Shown in pieces: positions 18,001-29,200 of a stretch of 64,000 nucleotides of DNA. Each line of letters starts with the position of its first letter. Position 1 is the stretch's first letter. The DNA lies in assembly GCF_002078875.1 (NCBI RefSeq), contig NC_034410.1, forward strand, positions 43,258,202 through 43,322,201, read 5' to 3'. The translations under genes and the position numbers were made by a program. A model generated the notes under the pieces. It had not been told where the DNA came from and ran no database searches. It saw only the letters and a program-made list of their open reading frames with translations. This DNA is from Numida meleagris. Taxonomy: Eukaryota; Chordata; Aves; Galliformes; Numididae.

Positions 18001-20164
18001 TAACAGCAGGCTGAAGGGCAAAGAGAAATACTTAAAAACCATAGAGATCTGCCTGGAGGCTATTTAAGAACATTGCATTAGAGGCACAGATGGTTTGTAT
18101 ACCTCTGAGCAAAAACACAGCATACGAAGAAGAATGAAGCTCACAGGGTTACGTGGGAGAAAAGCGTGAGTACAGAAAGGTTGAAAACGCATCCCTTCAA
18201 AATGACAACTGACTGAATGACAGACCAGGAAATGCTGTCAGGAGAGTGGAAAGAGCTGGAAAGCGACAGTGCTAAGAAAAAAAACTCCCAGTAGCTGCTG
18301 ACTTTGGATGCCCAGGTTGAAACAATGAAAAGAGGGATTTTAATAAAATGTACTGAGCATTTGGTTTTGAAAACTGGACTGCTCCAGATGAGACTTCTCT
18401 AGAAAAAAAAAAGCAGTGATACTCTTAATCTGAGTTTGCTAGCACAGGACAAAGCCTGCAGTCTGCAGTTTTAATATGTGAGTAGGCCAAGATTAAGAGT
18501 AGGGAGCCCATTCAAACATAGTTTCCCCACATGAGGACTTTTATCTTACCTTGTCTTAGATTCAGTGCCAAAAAATGATGTTTTTAATCTGCCAAAGAAT
18601 GTAGAGATAAAAAGAATCAGATACTTCTAAAAAACCAAACCTTAGTAAAAGCAGAGAGCCTGTATTTTTTTTCTGGTAGAATTTTGGGCTGCGGGATAGG
18701 CTACTTGATAAGGTTTGCAGAGCATTTTTACATCAATGTGCAATTGGATAGCCACAGCATTTTCTTGTCATGTATCTGAGAACGGGAACATGCTGATTAT
18801 AGATCAGAAAGGGAACATCTCAAGTATCTTGTAGTTGTCCTTCACAAATCTGATGAGGTAGGCAAAAAAAGTGTCCTTGTGAAATCAGTGAAAGATATTT
18901 TCTGGTTTAGTAATAAGGAAAGGCAAGGGAAGACTGTAACAGCTATTTTGGTAATAAAAACTTGATGTGCACAGTCTCAATGGAACTAGAGCCCTGGCAT
19001 CCAGGCTGTTTTATTCTGCCCTGTTAAACTGAAACAAACAATTTAGCTGCCTCAGTCTCCTCTGTTCTCCTCTGACACGCCAGCTATCCCTAGAGAAGAG
19101 ATAAAGCATTGTTCTGATCAGTGCCACGGCAGCAGCAGCAGTTTTATAATTTAAGGGCTGCATAAAATTTATGGAGCACTGAACAGAGCTTAAATCAATT
19201 TTATGATTTTCATAAGTTATTCCAGGCAGGCCATGTTTGTGTAGAAAGCCAGTGATGTCCGGGCTGTTTATCCAATGGACAACAACATTCAGAGCAGGGA
19301 TTTTCAAAGGCATCTGTGGGGCTTAGGCATTCAAGTTTGATGGAATTAGAAGACTTGCTCCTTTAAGCTAGTTAGTATTCCACTATTAATTTTTAATCAT
19401 GCCAAATTATTATAAAAATAAAAATAAAAAGTAGAGTAAGATGACATTCATCTGCCTCTAGAGCGGAAAGAAAAAATACTTGGTTCCTTGTAGAAGGAAG
19501 ATTGTGTAAAATAAATAGAGATGGAACTCTCCTCCTAGACCACTAGCCAAGCTGGAGCTGATACAGTTCCCATTTCATCCAATTTGGGTGTGACTTGTGC
19601 TTGACCGAGCCCTCCACTCGCTGCCCATTATGCTCATCAGGATACAGATACATTGGAGACTTTTCATCACCTTGAGATACCTCTGAGCTCTAATATTCAG
19701 TGTTTAATTTTTCATGTTTTAAACTTCTCTGATTCCTCTAGAAGAAATCACTATTTCAGATTATTGCAGACTGAATATGCTAAACATGGTGTTAATTCTG
19801 GATGAGCAGCTTGAGCTAAATGCTTTTCTGATGTTACTCTGTTGTTCTCAGTGAAATGATACCTGTAGCAACATTAGTCTTTAGAAGACCTGATCAAGGC
19901 AGTTTGAGATACACAAGTTTAAAATCAAGAAGTTAAATGCTGAACGCTCCAGGATCTTGCCATTGAATTCCTATAGCCAACTGCGTACATAAATGATGGG
20001 AGTGGCTGATTCAGTGGTTATTCTGCAGGAAGAGATCTGTGACTACTCTGAATGAAAAACTGAACACAGGCCACAATGTGAGGAAAGCTGATGCAATTTA
20101 GGCTCTGCAAATAACTTGTCATGAAGAAGAAAAGTTTAGCAATCCTACCCTGGTTATTCTTTGC
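14606..20164. other. Intergenic, no gene recognised
   Basis: AT-rich, unique-looking sequence downstream of KIAA1143. It contains an (AT)n tract at 15.06 kb, T-rich tracts near 16.11 and 16.97 kb, and a short stretch at 19,290-19,345 that resembles an old amniote repeat. Open frames are short, overlap on both strands and show no family motif. Confidence 0.7.
15061..15090. repeat. (AT)n microsatellite
   Basis: About 13 perfect AT units ending in AAA. Confidence 0.97.
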
Positions 20165-20692
20165 TCCAGACCCTAGCTGGAGTAATGATCTGTACACTAT
20201 ACATGAAAAATGAAAGATGTAGACCAATTTGAATGTCCAGCAGAGAGTAATGGCATTGATCACAAGTGTAGAAAACATGACTTGTGGAGATAGATTGAAA
20301 GAATTGGGTATCTACATCTAGGGATAGGTGATGAAGAGGAGGGAATAAGAACGTGATACCAATCTTCAGACATGTAAAACTTGCTGCAAATAGGAAAGTA
20401 ATAAATTGTTCTCTGTGTCCATTGGGAACAGAAAAAGAGCTAATGGATTTAAATGGCAGCAAAGGAGATTTAAGGAAGATGTTAGGACAGGCTTTCCAGC
20501 TGTAACTGGAGCAAAGGACTGAAACGGATTGCCTGGGGAGGTTGTGGGATCTTCATTGCTAGACGTTTTTATGAACAGATTAGACAAACATCTGTCAGGA
20601 ATGATTTGGGTATAATTGATCTTGCCTTAGGGCAGAGGGCTGGACTAGATGACCTCGCAAGGTCCCTTCCAGCCCTATTTTTATGGTTCCCT
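20165..20692 (+). mobile_element. Old CR1 LINE fragment, about 0.5 kb
   Basis: A longer and more diverged CR1 tail than the others. Recognisable pieces are GTCCAGCAGAGAGTAATGGC, GAAAACATGACTTGTGGAGA, TTGAAAGAATTGGGTATCTA, GATTGCCTGGGGAGGTTGTG, GCTGGACTAGATGACCTCGC and AGGTCCCTTCCAGCCCTA. Many small differences and the loss of the terminal ATTCTATG repeat point to an old subfamily. Plus orientation; no intact ORF2. Confidence 0.92.
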
Positions 20693-23600
20693 CATTAGGA
20701 AGGCTGATGTGATATTCCTAGGACCTTATCATTCCTTTTAAAAGTAAGAACACGCCATCACAATGCCAAGAGTCAGATTCAAACTGACAATATCTGGGGA
20801 AATTCAAAGCTTAAGGTTGATATACTGCACTTAATTACTAACACTTGAATACAATTTTGTTAATTGGACATGTTGGAATGATATATACTTGGAGATTGCA
20901 CTGCTGAGTCCTTTATAACCAAACCATGATCTTTCTAACAGCATGAGAATCTGTTTCCTCTAATGTACATTAATCTTACGTGTTGCAACTTTGATTTCAT
21001 CACTTGACTAAGTGGCTAGCATTGTTCTTCAGCATCTAACATATTCCAGGTAAGGTGATTCTCAATTTGCATGTCATCACACATTTGGCCACATGCTATG
21101 CTTCTATTCATTCCAAAGCTCGTTCTTCCTCTCCAGTTCATCATAATGCTAACACTGAGCTTCACTGTGTGGCAGTGCTTAAATCACAAATACCACTGTT
21201 AAAGTGTGTTAAAGCATTTCTCTCCATTCTCAGACACTGTGTATTCCTCCTGCTGCTTTCTGCTCACATGTTCTTTTATTCCTGTTGATAACTTCCATTT
21301 TCATCTGTCTTTTGCTGCTTACCCTTCAAGCTGTTCTTGCATTACATACTGCAGTTTACAGTTTAGCAATTGGACTGCATCCAAATATAACCAAAAGCCA
21401 CTTCTTTTAATATCAGGCAGAGCAGCTTGAATTTTCTTCATCAGAGCGCTGTGAAAGACATGCTGGCATGTTTTCTGGGCAAATGCAAAAAAAATAAAAA
21501 AAATTAAAAAAAAATTAACAGAAGATGGATGGTGTGAGGCAAGATGAAATGTCTGCTTTCCCAGAATTTTCTTTTTTCTGTGATTTCAGGTTTAGTTCCT
21601 GGCCCAGCTGCTGATTTCTGTAACTCAGGACAGCTATGCTGGTTTAGAGCAGCCAAAAAATTGGCATTGTCACATTTGTGATTGTTGTTACCCTAGCGTT
21701 CACCTGTGTGACCCCGTATGTTTCTTTCCTCAAAGTTCATGTCTGTTCATTGATGATCACAGTTACCACCAAGCCCTCAGGTTCTAAAAATTCCTATGTC
21801 AAACCATGAAGTAGGGTTACATATACACGCACGCACATATCTGTATGTATACTCACTTATTTGGGTTTGATTTTGACTCAGAAGCTCTTTCATGGATTTT
21901 TAGATTTCTCTACTACCACATGGAGAATAGAAACTAAAGTAAAATTAAAAACCAAAGCATAAAACCAGGATTTTGGTATAATCACATGCTTCCAGAAGCT
22001 AAGACTTGAAAGAATTCAACATATACTACTAAGGCTGGCAAAATTGTTACTAAACATTTGGTTAATAAACTGTCTTACTGTGTACTGCAGAGAGAAGGGT
22101 GCTACCACTTGTTTCTAATGACGGTGAAATGTGCATCAAGGTGTTGTCATATGCCACTTCCTCTATGAATCTTTCCTTGCTGTAGAGTGACTGCACGAAA
22201 GCTGTGGATATTGCATGAAGTTTGCTGCAGAGATGGACTTCCCTTGATTACCATGGGCTTTGAATCAGAGTCAAGAGTAGCTTTTGTCATATTTGCCCAT
22301 GTGTTTTGCACAGAACTTGCACATTACATGTTCTGGAGATACATGGACAAAGCAATACAGATACCCTGGTGTGTCCAGGTCATGGCTACCCTTCTGTCTG
22401 CGTTGTGCATTCTTTGTGCACGTTCCCCAGCTTATACTGCATTTGCATATGTAGGGAACAAAGTACTCCTACAGGTAAATCCTCCAGAACCCATGTACTC
22501 CTTAAATTTCAACATCAGATGCACTGGCTTAGCATAAGTCTTTGTCTGAGGATGGATTTTACTCACATCACTTGTTTCTACTTTGCATTGCTCAAAACAT
22601 TCATTTTCTCTCCCCTGTGGTGACGGTACATGGCAAAGGATCGCTTGACCTTAAACTGCAGTTTCATTCATTTTGCCCATTGGTTAATGCTGAGATTTAG
22701 AGGAAGGTAAGCTTTGCTATTCAGGCACTGCAATGGCGATCATTTTCTCCTCCTGTCATGCACTTCCAAGGTAATACTGTTTCTCAACATCTTGTTTTCC
22801 CATATTGGCAATTCACCATGCACTATAACAGGAGAATAAAACTTTTTTTCCTACCACTTCTGTGTCCAGCTTACCTACTTACAAATGTTGTAAAGTTTTC
22901 TGGATTGTGAGAGTCCCATCTTTCTTTGTGCCTCTTGTGGCACTGGCTCTTTAGTTGTTCCTCCCTTCTACAGCCCCGTGCTGAGGCTGCCACACCACCC
23001 AGCAGATCCTGCCTGCAGAGAAGGAAAGTCCTGCTCACTGTACCACTGGAGCAGAACCAGTGAGTGTTTGCCATACCCGTTTCTTAAGTTCAGTCAGGTA
23101 AGGTACTGGCAACCTATCCCACCCTTGCAAACTGTCTGCATTTCCTCGTTACCTCCCAGCTTTGAGTTAGCGCAGGCAGAAGCTGAAAGGCATGTGTGGC
23201 ACATGAATGGCATGTCACCATTTCCCATACCCTCTATACCCCAGTCCTTATCCTCCTGTGGGCTGCTCAGAGTTCACTGTGCCTGTCACAACAGCTGCTC
23301 AAGGCTGGATTTGGATTTTAAGTGAGTTAGAGTCTTCTGTGTGTGGACACTGAACTTTCTTAAGGTACCTTATGGTGCTTGAGAGCCTACTGAGACTAAT
23401 AAATGCTTTTATTTCAGGTATCAGCTTTAGTGCAGTCATTCAATAACATATAAATAAATACACACGGATCTCTTTGAGCTGTGCACTTTAAAAGCCATTT
23501 CCTGGGTGATGGATGTAAAGAGCCACAGTCCCTTGGTACGAGTTTACCTGGTGCCTACCACAGAGGAGCCTGCATCTGTGCTACAGACTCCGGGGTGCTA

Positions 23601-25558
23601 CTTTAGTACAAAATAATAATAATTGTAAACGAATAAGAGAGATTTTAAAATCAATTTTCTTCACCAAACAGCAGTCATTCAATGGTTGCTGCTTTCACTG
23701 AAGACTAAGTGTATAAAATGCTTCAAGATACAGAATTGAATTCTATAAAGATATAATTCTTTTATCAATAATTCTTATAAGCAGGGCTCTTTTTACATTC
23801 TCCCTTTTGCCAGAAATCTCCTCTCTATTATATACTGATCTCATTTCCCTCCTGGATAGCTGTGGATTTGTTGGTATACAAATTAATTTTGTTATTGACT
23901 AGAATGAACATTTGAAGGATGAGAATGGCATTGCTGTTCATACCTAAAGGTAATCAATGCAGGTACAGAGGAATAAATATTTTCTAACCAAGGAAGCATC
24001 CTGCTAGCCTTATTTCATTTTTCTAAAAACCACAGGACTGTACCCGAGCTGCTGAACTTATGAACAAAGCAGTGATAGGCAAAAGCATTTAAATCTTTCC
24101 ACTTTATTTCCACTGAGGATCCTCATAGAGCAAAACTTCAGCCCTCGTCTTGCCTCTTCCCATGCTCTGGATCAAATTCACTGAATCATTACATGCATAC
24201 TGTTTGACTGCAGTGACAGTCATTATGTGTCATCAACTTAGTATGCCAGAAAGTGGAGAAGAAGTAAATCCCCACCTCAAGAGGTCTGACATCTGTTTGG
24301 AAATGCCAGACAGCAGTTTGTGGCTACGCTGTTTAAAGAGAAAGGATGTGAGGGGGCATTTCAATGATGTGGTGTGATTTACGTCAGTCTGGGATTTGTC
24401 TGCAAAATGAACATCACTAACATATAACAAGCAAAGCAAAGTGGAATGAATAGCAAGAAAGGTAACGGAAGGTGAAGAGACAAAGTGACAGGGATTACCA
24501 TGTTCTGGACATATGCCAGTTACTCCAAATTTTAGCACTGTTCGCCTTGTATCAGACTTTTCTTGCTCAGAGACCCTCAGGAGAGTCTCTCTCACTTGCA
24601 GCCTTAATTCACAACTTAAAATGAGTTGGAAGCTGACAAATACCAGAGCAAGATTTTGCTTTGCTTCAGCTGGCTCAGGCTTTCATGGGATTTGTTACGA
24701 AAATGCCAGATTGATGGGGAGGAGACCATGGGCTGCCCAGCACCAAAGCACTCCTGAGCTCCAAGAGCACATCCCTCCACTGCACAGCTGCAATTTCGGG
24801 CTCCTTCATGCCATGCAGACCCCATCCCCTTGGCTTCTCTAGGCCCCCTGCTGCACCTGAAAGGCCTTGCTAGGAGAGGGGATGCTAGCCCTCATGGAAA
24901 GCAGAGAGGGCACAGAGAAATGCAGGATGCGCGCTCTGCTCAGGCTGCAGGTGGGCAGACAGACAGGGGACCGCTGGAATAGCAAGGACATGTGTGCTGG
25001 GGGTAGCAGACCACAGATCGTGGAGCAGAGAAGGGGGGAGGCTGGGGAGTTTAGGAAGGGGTGTGGGCCTGGAGCATGGCTCAGCCTGAACACCACAGCA
25101 CGACAGTGGCACCACCTGCCTCCTTCAGGTGTCACTCTGCCTGTGGGAGGACAGTGGAGGGGGGGAACTGTGCTCCTTCCCTTCTGGGTGGCCATGCTGA
25201 GGCCACAGCTTGTTTGGCGGGAGCTGCCATGGCTCTTACAGTGCTTCTCAGCGGTGTGTGGGGAGGGAGAAGTGGGAAAAGCTCAGATGGCCTGGCAAGC
25301 TCTCAGTGTGCTTTCCTAACAGAGAACTGACAAACAATCCGTGAGATTTTAAGCAAAGAAACCGACACAGTTTGAGGGCAGCCAGCGTTACGCTAACGTG
25401 TGCAGCAGAAATCAAAACACAGCTATACCTTTCCCTGTTAAACTCTTATCTACCACTGAAGAGAGGGAGAGAACTCCATTCCTCACCTCTCCTTGACTGC
25501 AATTTGTGCTTGAACACACAGATTCCCCTCTCATAAAAATACAGCCACTCCTCATCAG
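20693..25558. other. Intergenic, no gene recognised
   Basis: Unique sequence with an A-rich tract at about 21,487-21,520. From about 24.85 to 25.3 kb it becomes GC-richer but CpG-poor, with overlapping open frames on both strands that have no recognisable domain. I see no convincing splice-bounded exon. Confidence 0.65.
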
Positions 25559-25910
25559 GTGGTGCCCCGTCAGGCCGTGCCCTGCCCACCGGGGCCCCTC
25601 ACGGCAGCTTGCTGCCACCGCCCGTACCCGCACCGTACACGGAGGCGAGCGGCACCGCCCGACATGGCGGTCGCACCTCCCCCCGCGCGGGCGGGGAAGT
25701 GGGGCTGGCGGCCTCCTCTCGGCCCGGCCGGGCAGGGCGGGTGGCTGCAGCGCGGCGGCGAGGCGGCAGGTGGCGGCCGCGCCTCAGGCAGCGCGGAGAG
25801 CCCCGCGGCAGAAAAGAGGAAAAACGTCCCTTTTCTAGCACAGCCTCCTCTTCACCGGCTGTATCTTGCAGTCATCGTGCGCAGAGGTGGTGATTTTGTC
25901 GTGTGAAAAG
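25559..25910. promoter_or_regulatory. Isolated CpG island, candidate promoter of an unannotated transcript
   Basis: Dense CpGs and GC runs in an otherwise AT-rich region 12 kb from the nearest gene end. It contains an Sp1-type GGGCGGGG (25,689-25,696) and a YY1-like ACATGGCGGTC around 25,663-25,672. An open frame starts at the ATGGCGG (25,664) and runs about 80 codons in the plus direction to 25,906. Other frames are open as well, as expected for GC-rich DNA. I see no strong splice donor on either strand, so orientation and coding status are undecided. It could be the first exon of a lncRNA or of a gene extending right. Confidence 0.6.
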
Positions 25911-27049
25911 CGGCTCCTGACTTCAGCGACAGCCCCGGTGTGAAGGAGGCATGACCCACTTCTCTTTGCCGCTGTCTAAACGTGAACATCACGAACGCGT
26001 GAATCGTGCAATTTCCCTTTGATTTGTCTGGCTCTGTGCACAGCGCCTGGCCTGCCATATTTCCTCATGTTATTCACAACTTCTCTCCTGGCCCAGAACT
26101 TTTTTAAAGAAAGCAAGCTGGAACCGAATATTTAGGATGAAGTACAATTTGTAATGCAAAAGGAGAAACCCCTATAATGCGCGATTTCTAATAAAACTCA
26201 GCTCCTCTGAGTACCAGTCCCTTCCTTTCTGAAATGAGGACAGCAGGATACCTGCCCTTTTAAAAACATTCAGAAAAGTGAAGATGATCATTTTCACATG
26301 CTGTTTTCTTTTTGTTTTGTAATAATAAATGTTAGTATAAGTCAGCAGCATGGGAGGTGAACAAAGCCTCTGTCAACGATTCACCTTTCCTTCTTTGACT
26401 GCCAATTCCATAACTTCGAATGCCTTTCGGAGATCTTTGTAGACTAAGCTGGATAAAACCAAGGGATGAACAAGCCATACATAGAATCAATATTATTAAA
26501 TGTGAAAGTGTGAAATTAATCATCAAAATTCTTATTTGGCATCTAACCATCTGTTCTTTGTACTCTCATCTTCTTCAGGTGGTGGTCTGTTTCACTTTGT
26601 GAGGTGGAGGCCAGTCCTTTCCCCATGATGGCTTCCAAGTTCTCCGCCTGGTACGCAGTGTAAGGTGTCAGGACATTTTGGGTTCAGAGCAGCTGCTCTG
26701 GCTCCATGTTCAGCCCATACTTTGCTGCACCAGAGCCATTGTTTGCAGCACAGTCTCTTGAGCATTTTGAGGTACTGAGCACAGGTTGCCAAGTCACTCT
26801 GTTGGCTGCTGTTGTCCTGCTGATGAGATTCCTTTCCTTTGGAGCTTGCTGCCTCCACCTCAGGACAACACTGAGCCACATGCTAGAGAGCAGGGAGAGG
26901 GGAATGGCCCATCTCTAGACACCTTTATTCTGTGCCACCTTAATTTCCCAGCTCCTGGGAAGCATCACTCCTGCATAGCCTGTTTGTCTGCATCTGTGAG
27001 AGACTGACAGAGGTAAACCAGACACCAAGGCAGCAAAGCCATCACTACT
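25911..27049. other. Intergenic, no gene recognised
   Basis: Returns to AT-rich sequence after the CpG island. An open frame of 95 codons on the minus strand at 26.6-26.9 kb has no recognisable motif and overlaps frames on the other strand. Confidence 0.6.
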
Positions 27050-27179
27050 ACACTGCGTTCAAGAAACGTTTAGATGTTGTGCTGAGGGACATAGTTTAGT
27101 GGGAAATACTGGTGATAGGTGGATGGTTGGACTGGATGATCTTAGAGGTCTTTTTCAAGCTTGATGATTCTATGATTCT
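27050..27179 (+). mobile_element. CR1 LINE fragment (3' end)
   Basis: Short CR1 tail: TTCAAGAAACGTTTAGATGT, GGTTGGACTGGATGATCTTA, GAGGTCTTTTTCAAGCTTGA and a terminal TGATTCTATGATTCTG. Plus orientation, strongly 5'-truncated. Confidence 0.93.
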
Positions 27180-28889
27180 GCTTGCTGTTCCTGAGGAGAG
27201 ATAAGGCCTGTGGGAATAGCTTTGTCACTGCCACTGAACTGATGCAGGCCAGGGCCACTGCAGTGAGATCCAGAGCATCTTTCCTCCACAACGATGCAAT
27301 TTTACCTCTCTCCCTTCTCTACCAGTCTAGGTGATTACACACCTTGCTTATGCCTCCAGTTGGTCCTGTTTATATACCCCAGTGACGACAAGGGACTTCA
27401 AAATCCTTATCTTATGACAAATAAATGAGTATTAGTAAATATATGTTAAGAATTACAGAAAATAATGCTACTACTAATTAAACTGGCAACACCATCTGCA
27501 GTGCAGCTGGCCAGGGTTAGCTTCACTTTGCTTCAGCAGCTGTGTCTACACTGTCTGAGGTGAAACTTAAGTTCCCATTTGCCTGTCAGGCAGGCAGTGA
27601 GCCCATGAGCGTAACTCTTTGAAGCCAAGGCCCTTTGCATGGCTAAGCACGTCCAACATGCTCCAGTGCCACCAGGCACACATGGGGAAACAGGCCACCA
27701 GCCATCTGTGGGGGCAGTGGAGCTCACTGTAACTAAAGCCACTCCAAGAGCTGCTCTTTCAAGACAGGTCCAGCTGAAACCAGAGAGGCTGTTTACTCCA
27801 TGCAAAATAAAAGATCGAAAGCTCAGGCATCCTTTCTAATCTATAATGAGGGAGTCTCTGTTGGTCACATCATGGATATTGCTCTATTTCAGGAAGTCTC
27901 ATCGTGGGGCAGTTGTCCCCCCTCCCAGTGGAGGACACGAACAGGTGCCAGGGTTTTATGGCCATCCGGGCCTTCTCGGATTGCTGAATGGGTGGGGGAA
28001 TCCCTTCCAGAGCCTGGCTCACTGAGAAAGGAATTCCAGGGGGTTCCTGGGGTGGAAAAGGCTGACAACCCAGCTTTGCTATAATTATAGTATCACAAGG
28101 AGGCAGTGTTAGAGGTGCAGGTGATGGAGGCTATTTACCGCTCCCCTCCTTCCTCCAGGAAGCACTTTAATTTCCTTTGCATCCAGTTTTAACTGCTCAG
28201 GAGTACTGAAAATTCAACAGCTCTCAGTACTAAAACAAAAAATCAAAGGAAGAAGAAGGGAGAGGAGAGTGATTCTGTTTCTTGTAGATCAACCTCCATC
28301 CTTCAGACTCCAGGATAAGTGTTTGCAGAATAAGACCCTTCAGTGAAACACAGGCTTTGAATTTCAAGCCCAAACTTCTTCCACCATATTCAGAGACTTT
28401 GTTGTCACACTGATCCTTGTCATCACATCTGCTTGATCAAAGCATGCCTCGACAGAAAGTGGGGGTTGCGATTGCCAAGCAGAAGAAAATAGTAGCTCTG
28501 TGCCTTGTCCAAGCCTGCTCTTGCTCCCATGGCTGCACTCACAGTAGGTGCCGCCTTTGCCTGCAGAGCCGGCATTTTACACCTTTGTTTATAAAAGCTC
28601 CAGATAACCTCCTCTGCAGGAGGTGCTGCAGAAGAGCAAGAGTCTCTCCTAGTTTGTTCAAACAAAGCCGCAGGGTTTCTGAAGGATGTGCAGGAAGCCC
28701 TGTCCAGGAATTAGTATTCCCACTATCCTTTACCTATTTGTCAAAACTTAATTCTGTATAATGGGGTTTTAAAATCTACGCAGCCTTTTCCACGTGGCTT
28801 CTCCTCCACACTATGGTGGTTCTTTCCTGGACTATAAGTGTTTGCACTGGCCAAATGTATCAGTGGATTTAAAAAAAATGAAACAGGTA
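27180..28889. other. Intergenic, no gene recognised
   Basis: Unique sequence with scattered short open frames and no domain or splice-bounded exon that I can support. Confidence 0.6.
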
Positions 28890-29200
28890 CTTTACATGTA
28901 ATTAATTTAGTGATTTGCTCAGTTGCTGATTCACGTGCATAACCTCAATTAACGTTAATGGGAGTTACGTAGGCATGTCAAGGGCAGAATAGACCCCTAA
29001 TAATCTAACATGGAATGTTATTACATTACTGCTGTAATTATATCCTGCACACCCATCATTTCTACTTTGCTTCATGAACTGTTCTTCAAATGCAGTGGCC
29101 AGCCATCTATTATGCTGTGTGCATTAATGCTGAGGTTACAGGGAGCATTATCATTTGTTCCTCATCGTCCTGCTGCCTGCCCACAAAGGATGTATGTACC
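28890..29200. promoter_or_regulatory. Candidate conserved non-coding element
   Basis: Repeat-poor, with many homeodomain-like cores (GTAATTAATTTAG, TCAATTAACGTTAATGG, TGTAATTATATC, GCATTAATGC) and several CpGs kept in AT-rich DNA. About 28,950-29,000 also resembles an old amniote repeat (AATGGGAGTTACGTAGGCAT then GGGCAGAATAGACCCCTA). Conservation is inferred, not tested. Confidence 0.3.

Noticed and set aside
20018..20587. Three overlapping minus-strand frames of 73-102 codons
   Set aside because: They mostly cover the antisense of the old CR1 copy; no domain.
22187..22623. 116- and 105-codon plus-strand frames with a hydrophobic look
   Set aside because: The two overlap in different frames, have no known motif and no promoter; cysteine/phenylalanine content reflects base composition.
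24839..25330. Overlapping frames up to 150 codons on both strands
   Set aside because: GC-rich but CpG-poor DNA gives long frames by chance; no domain or splice pattern.
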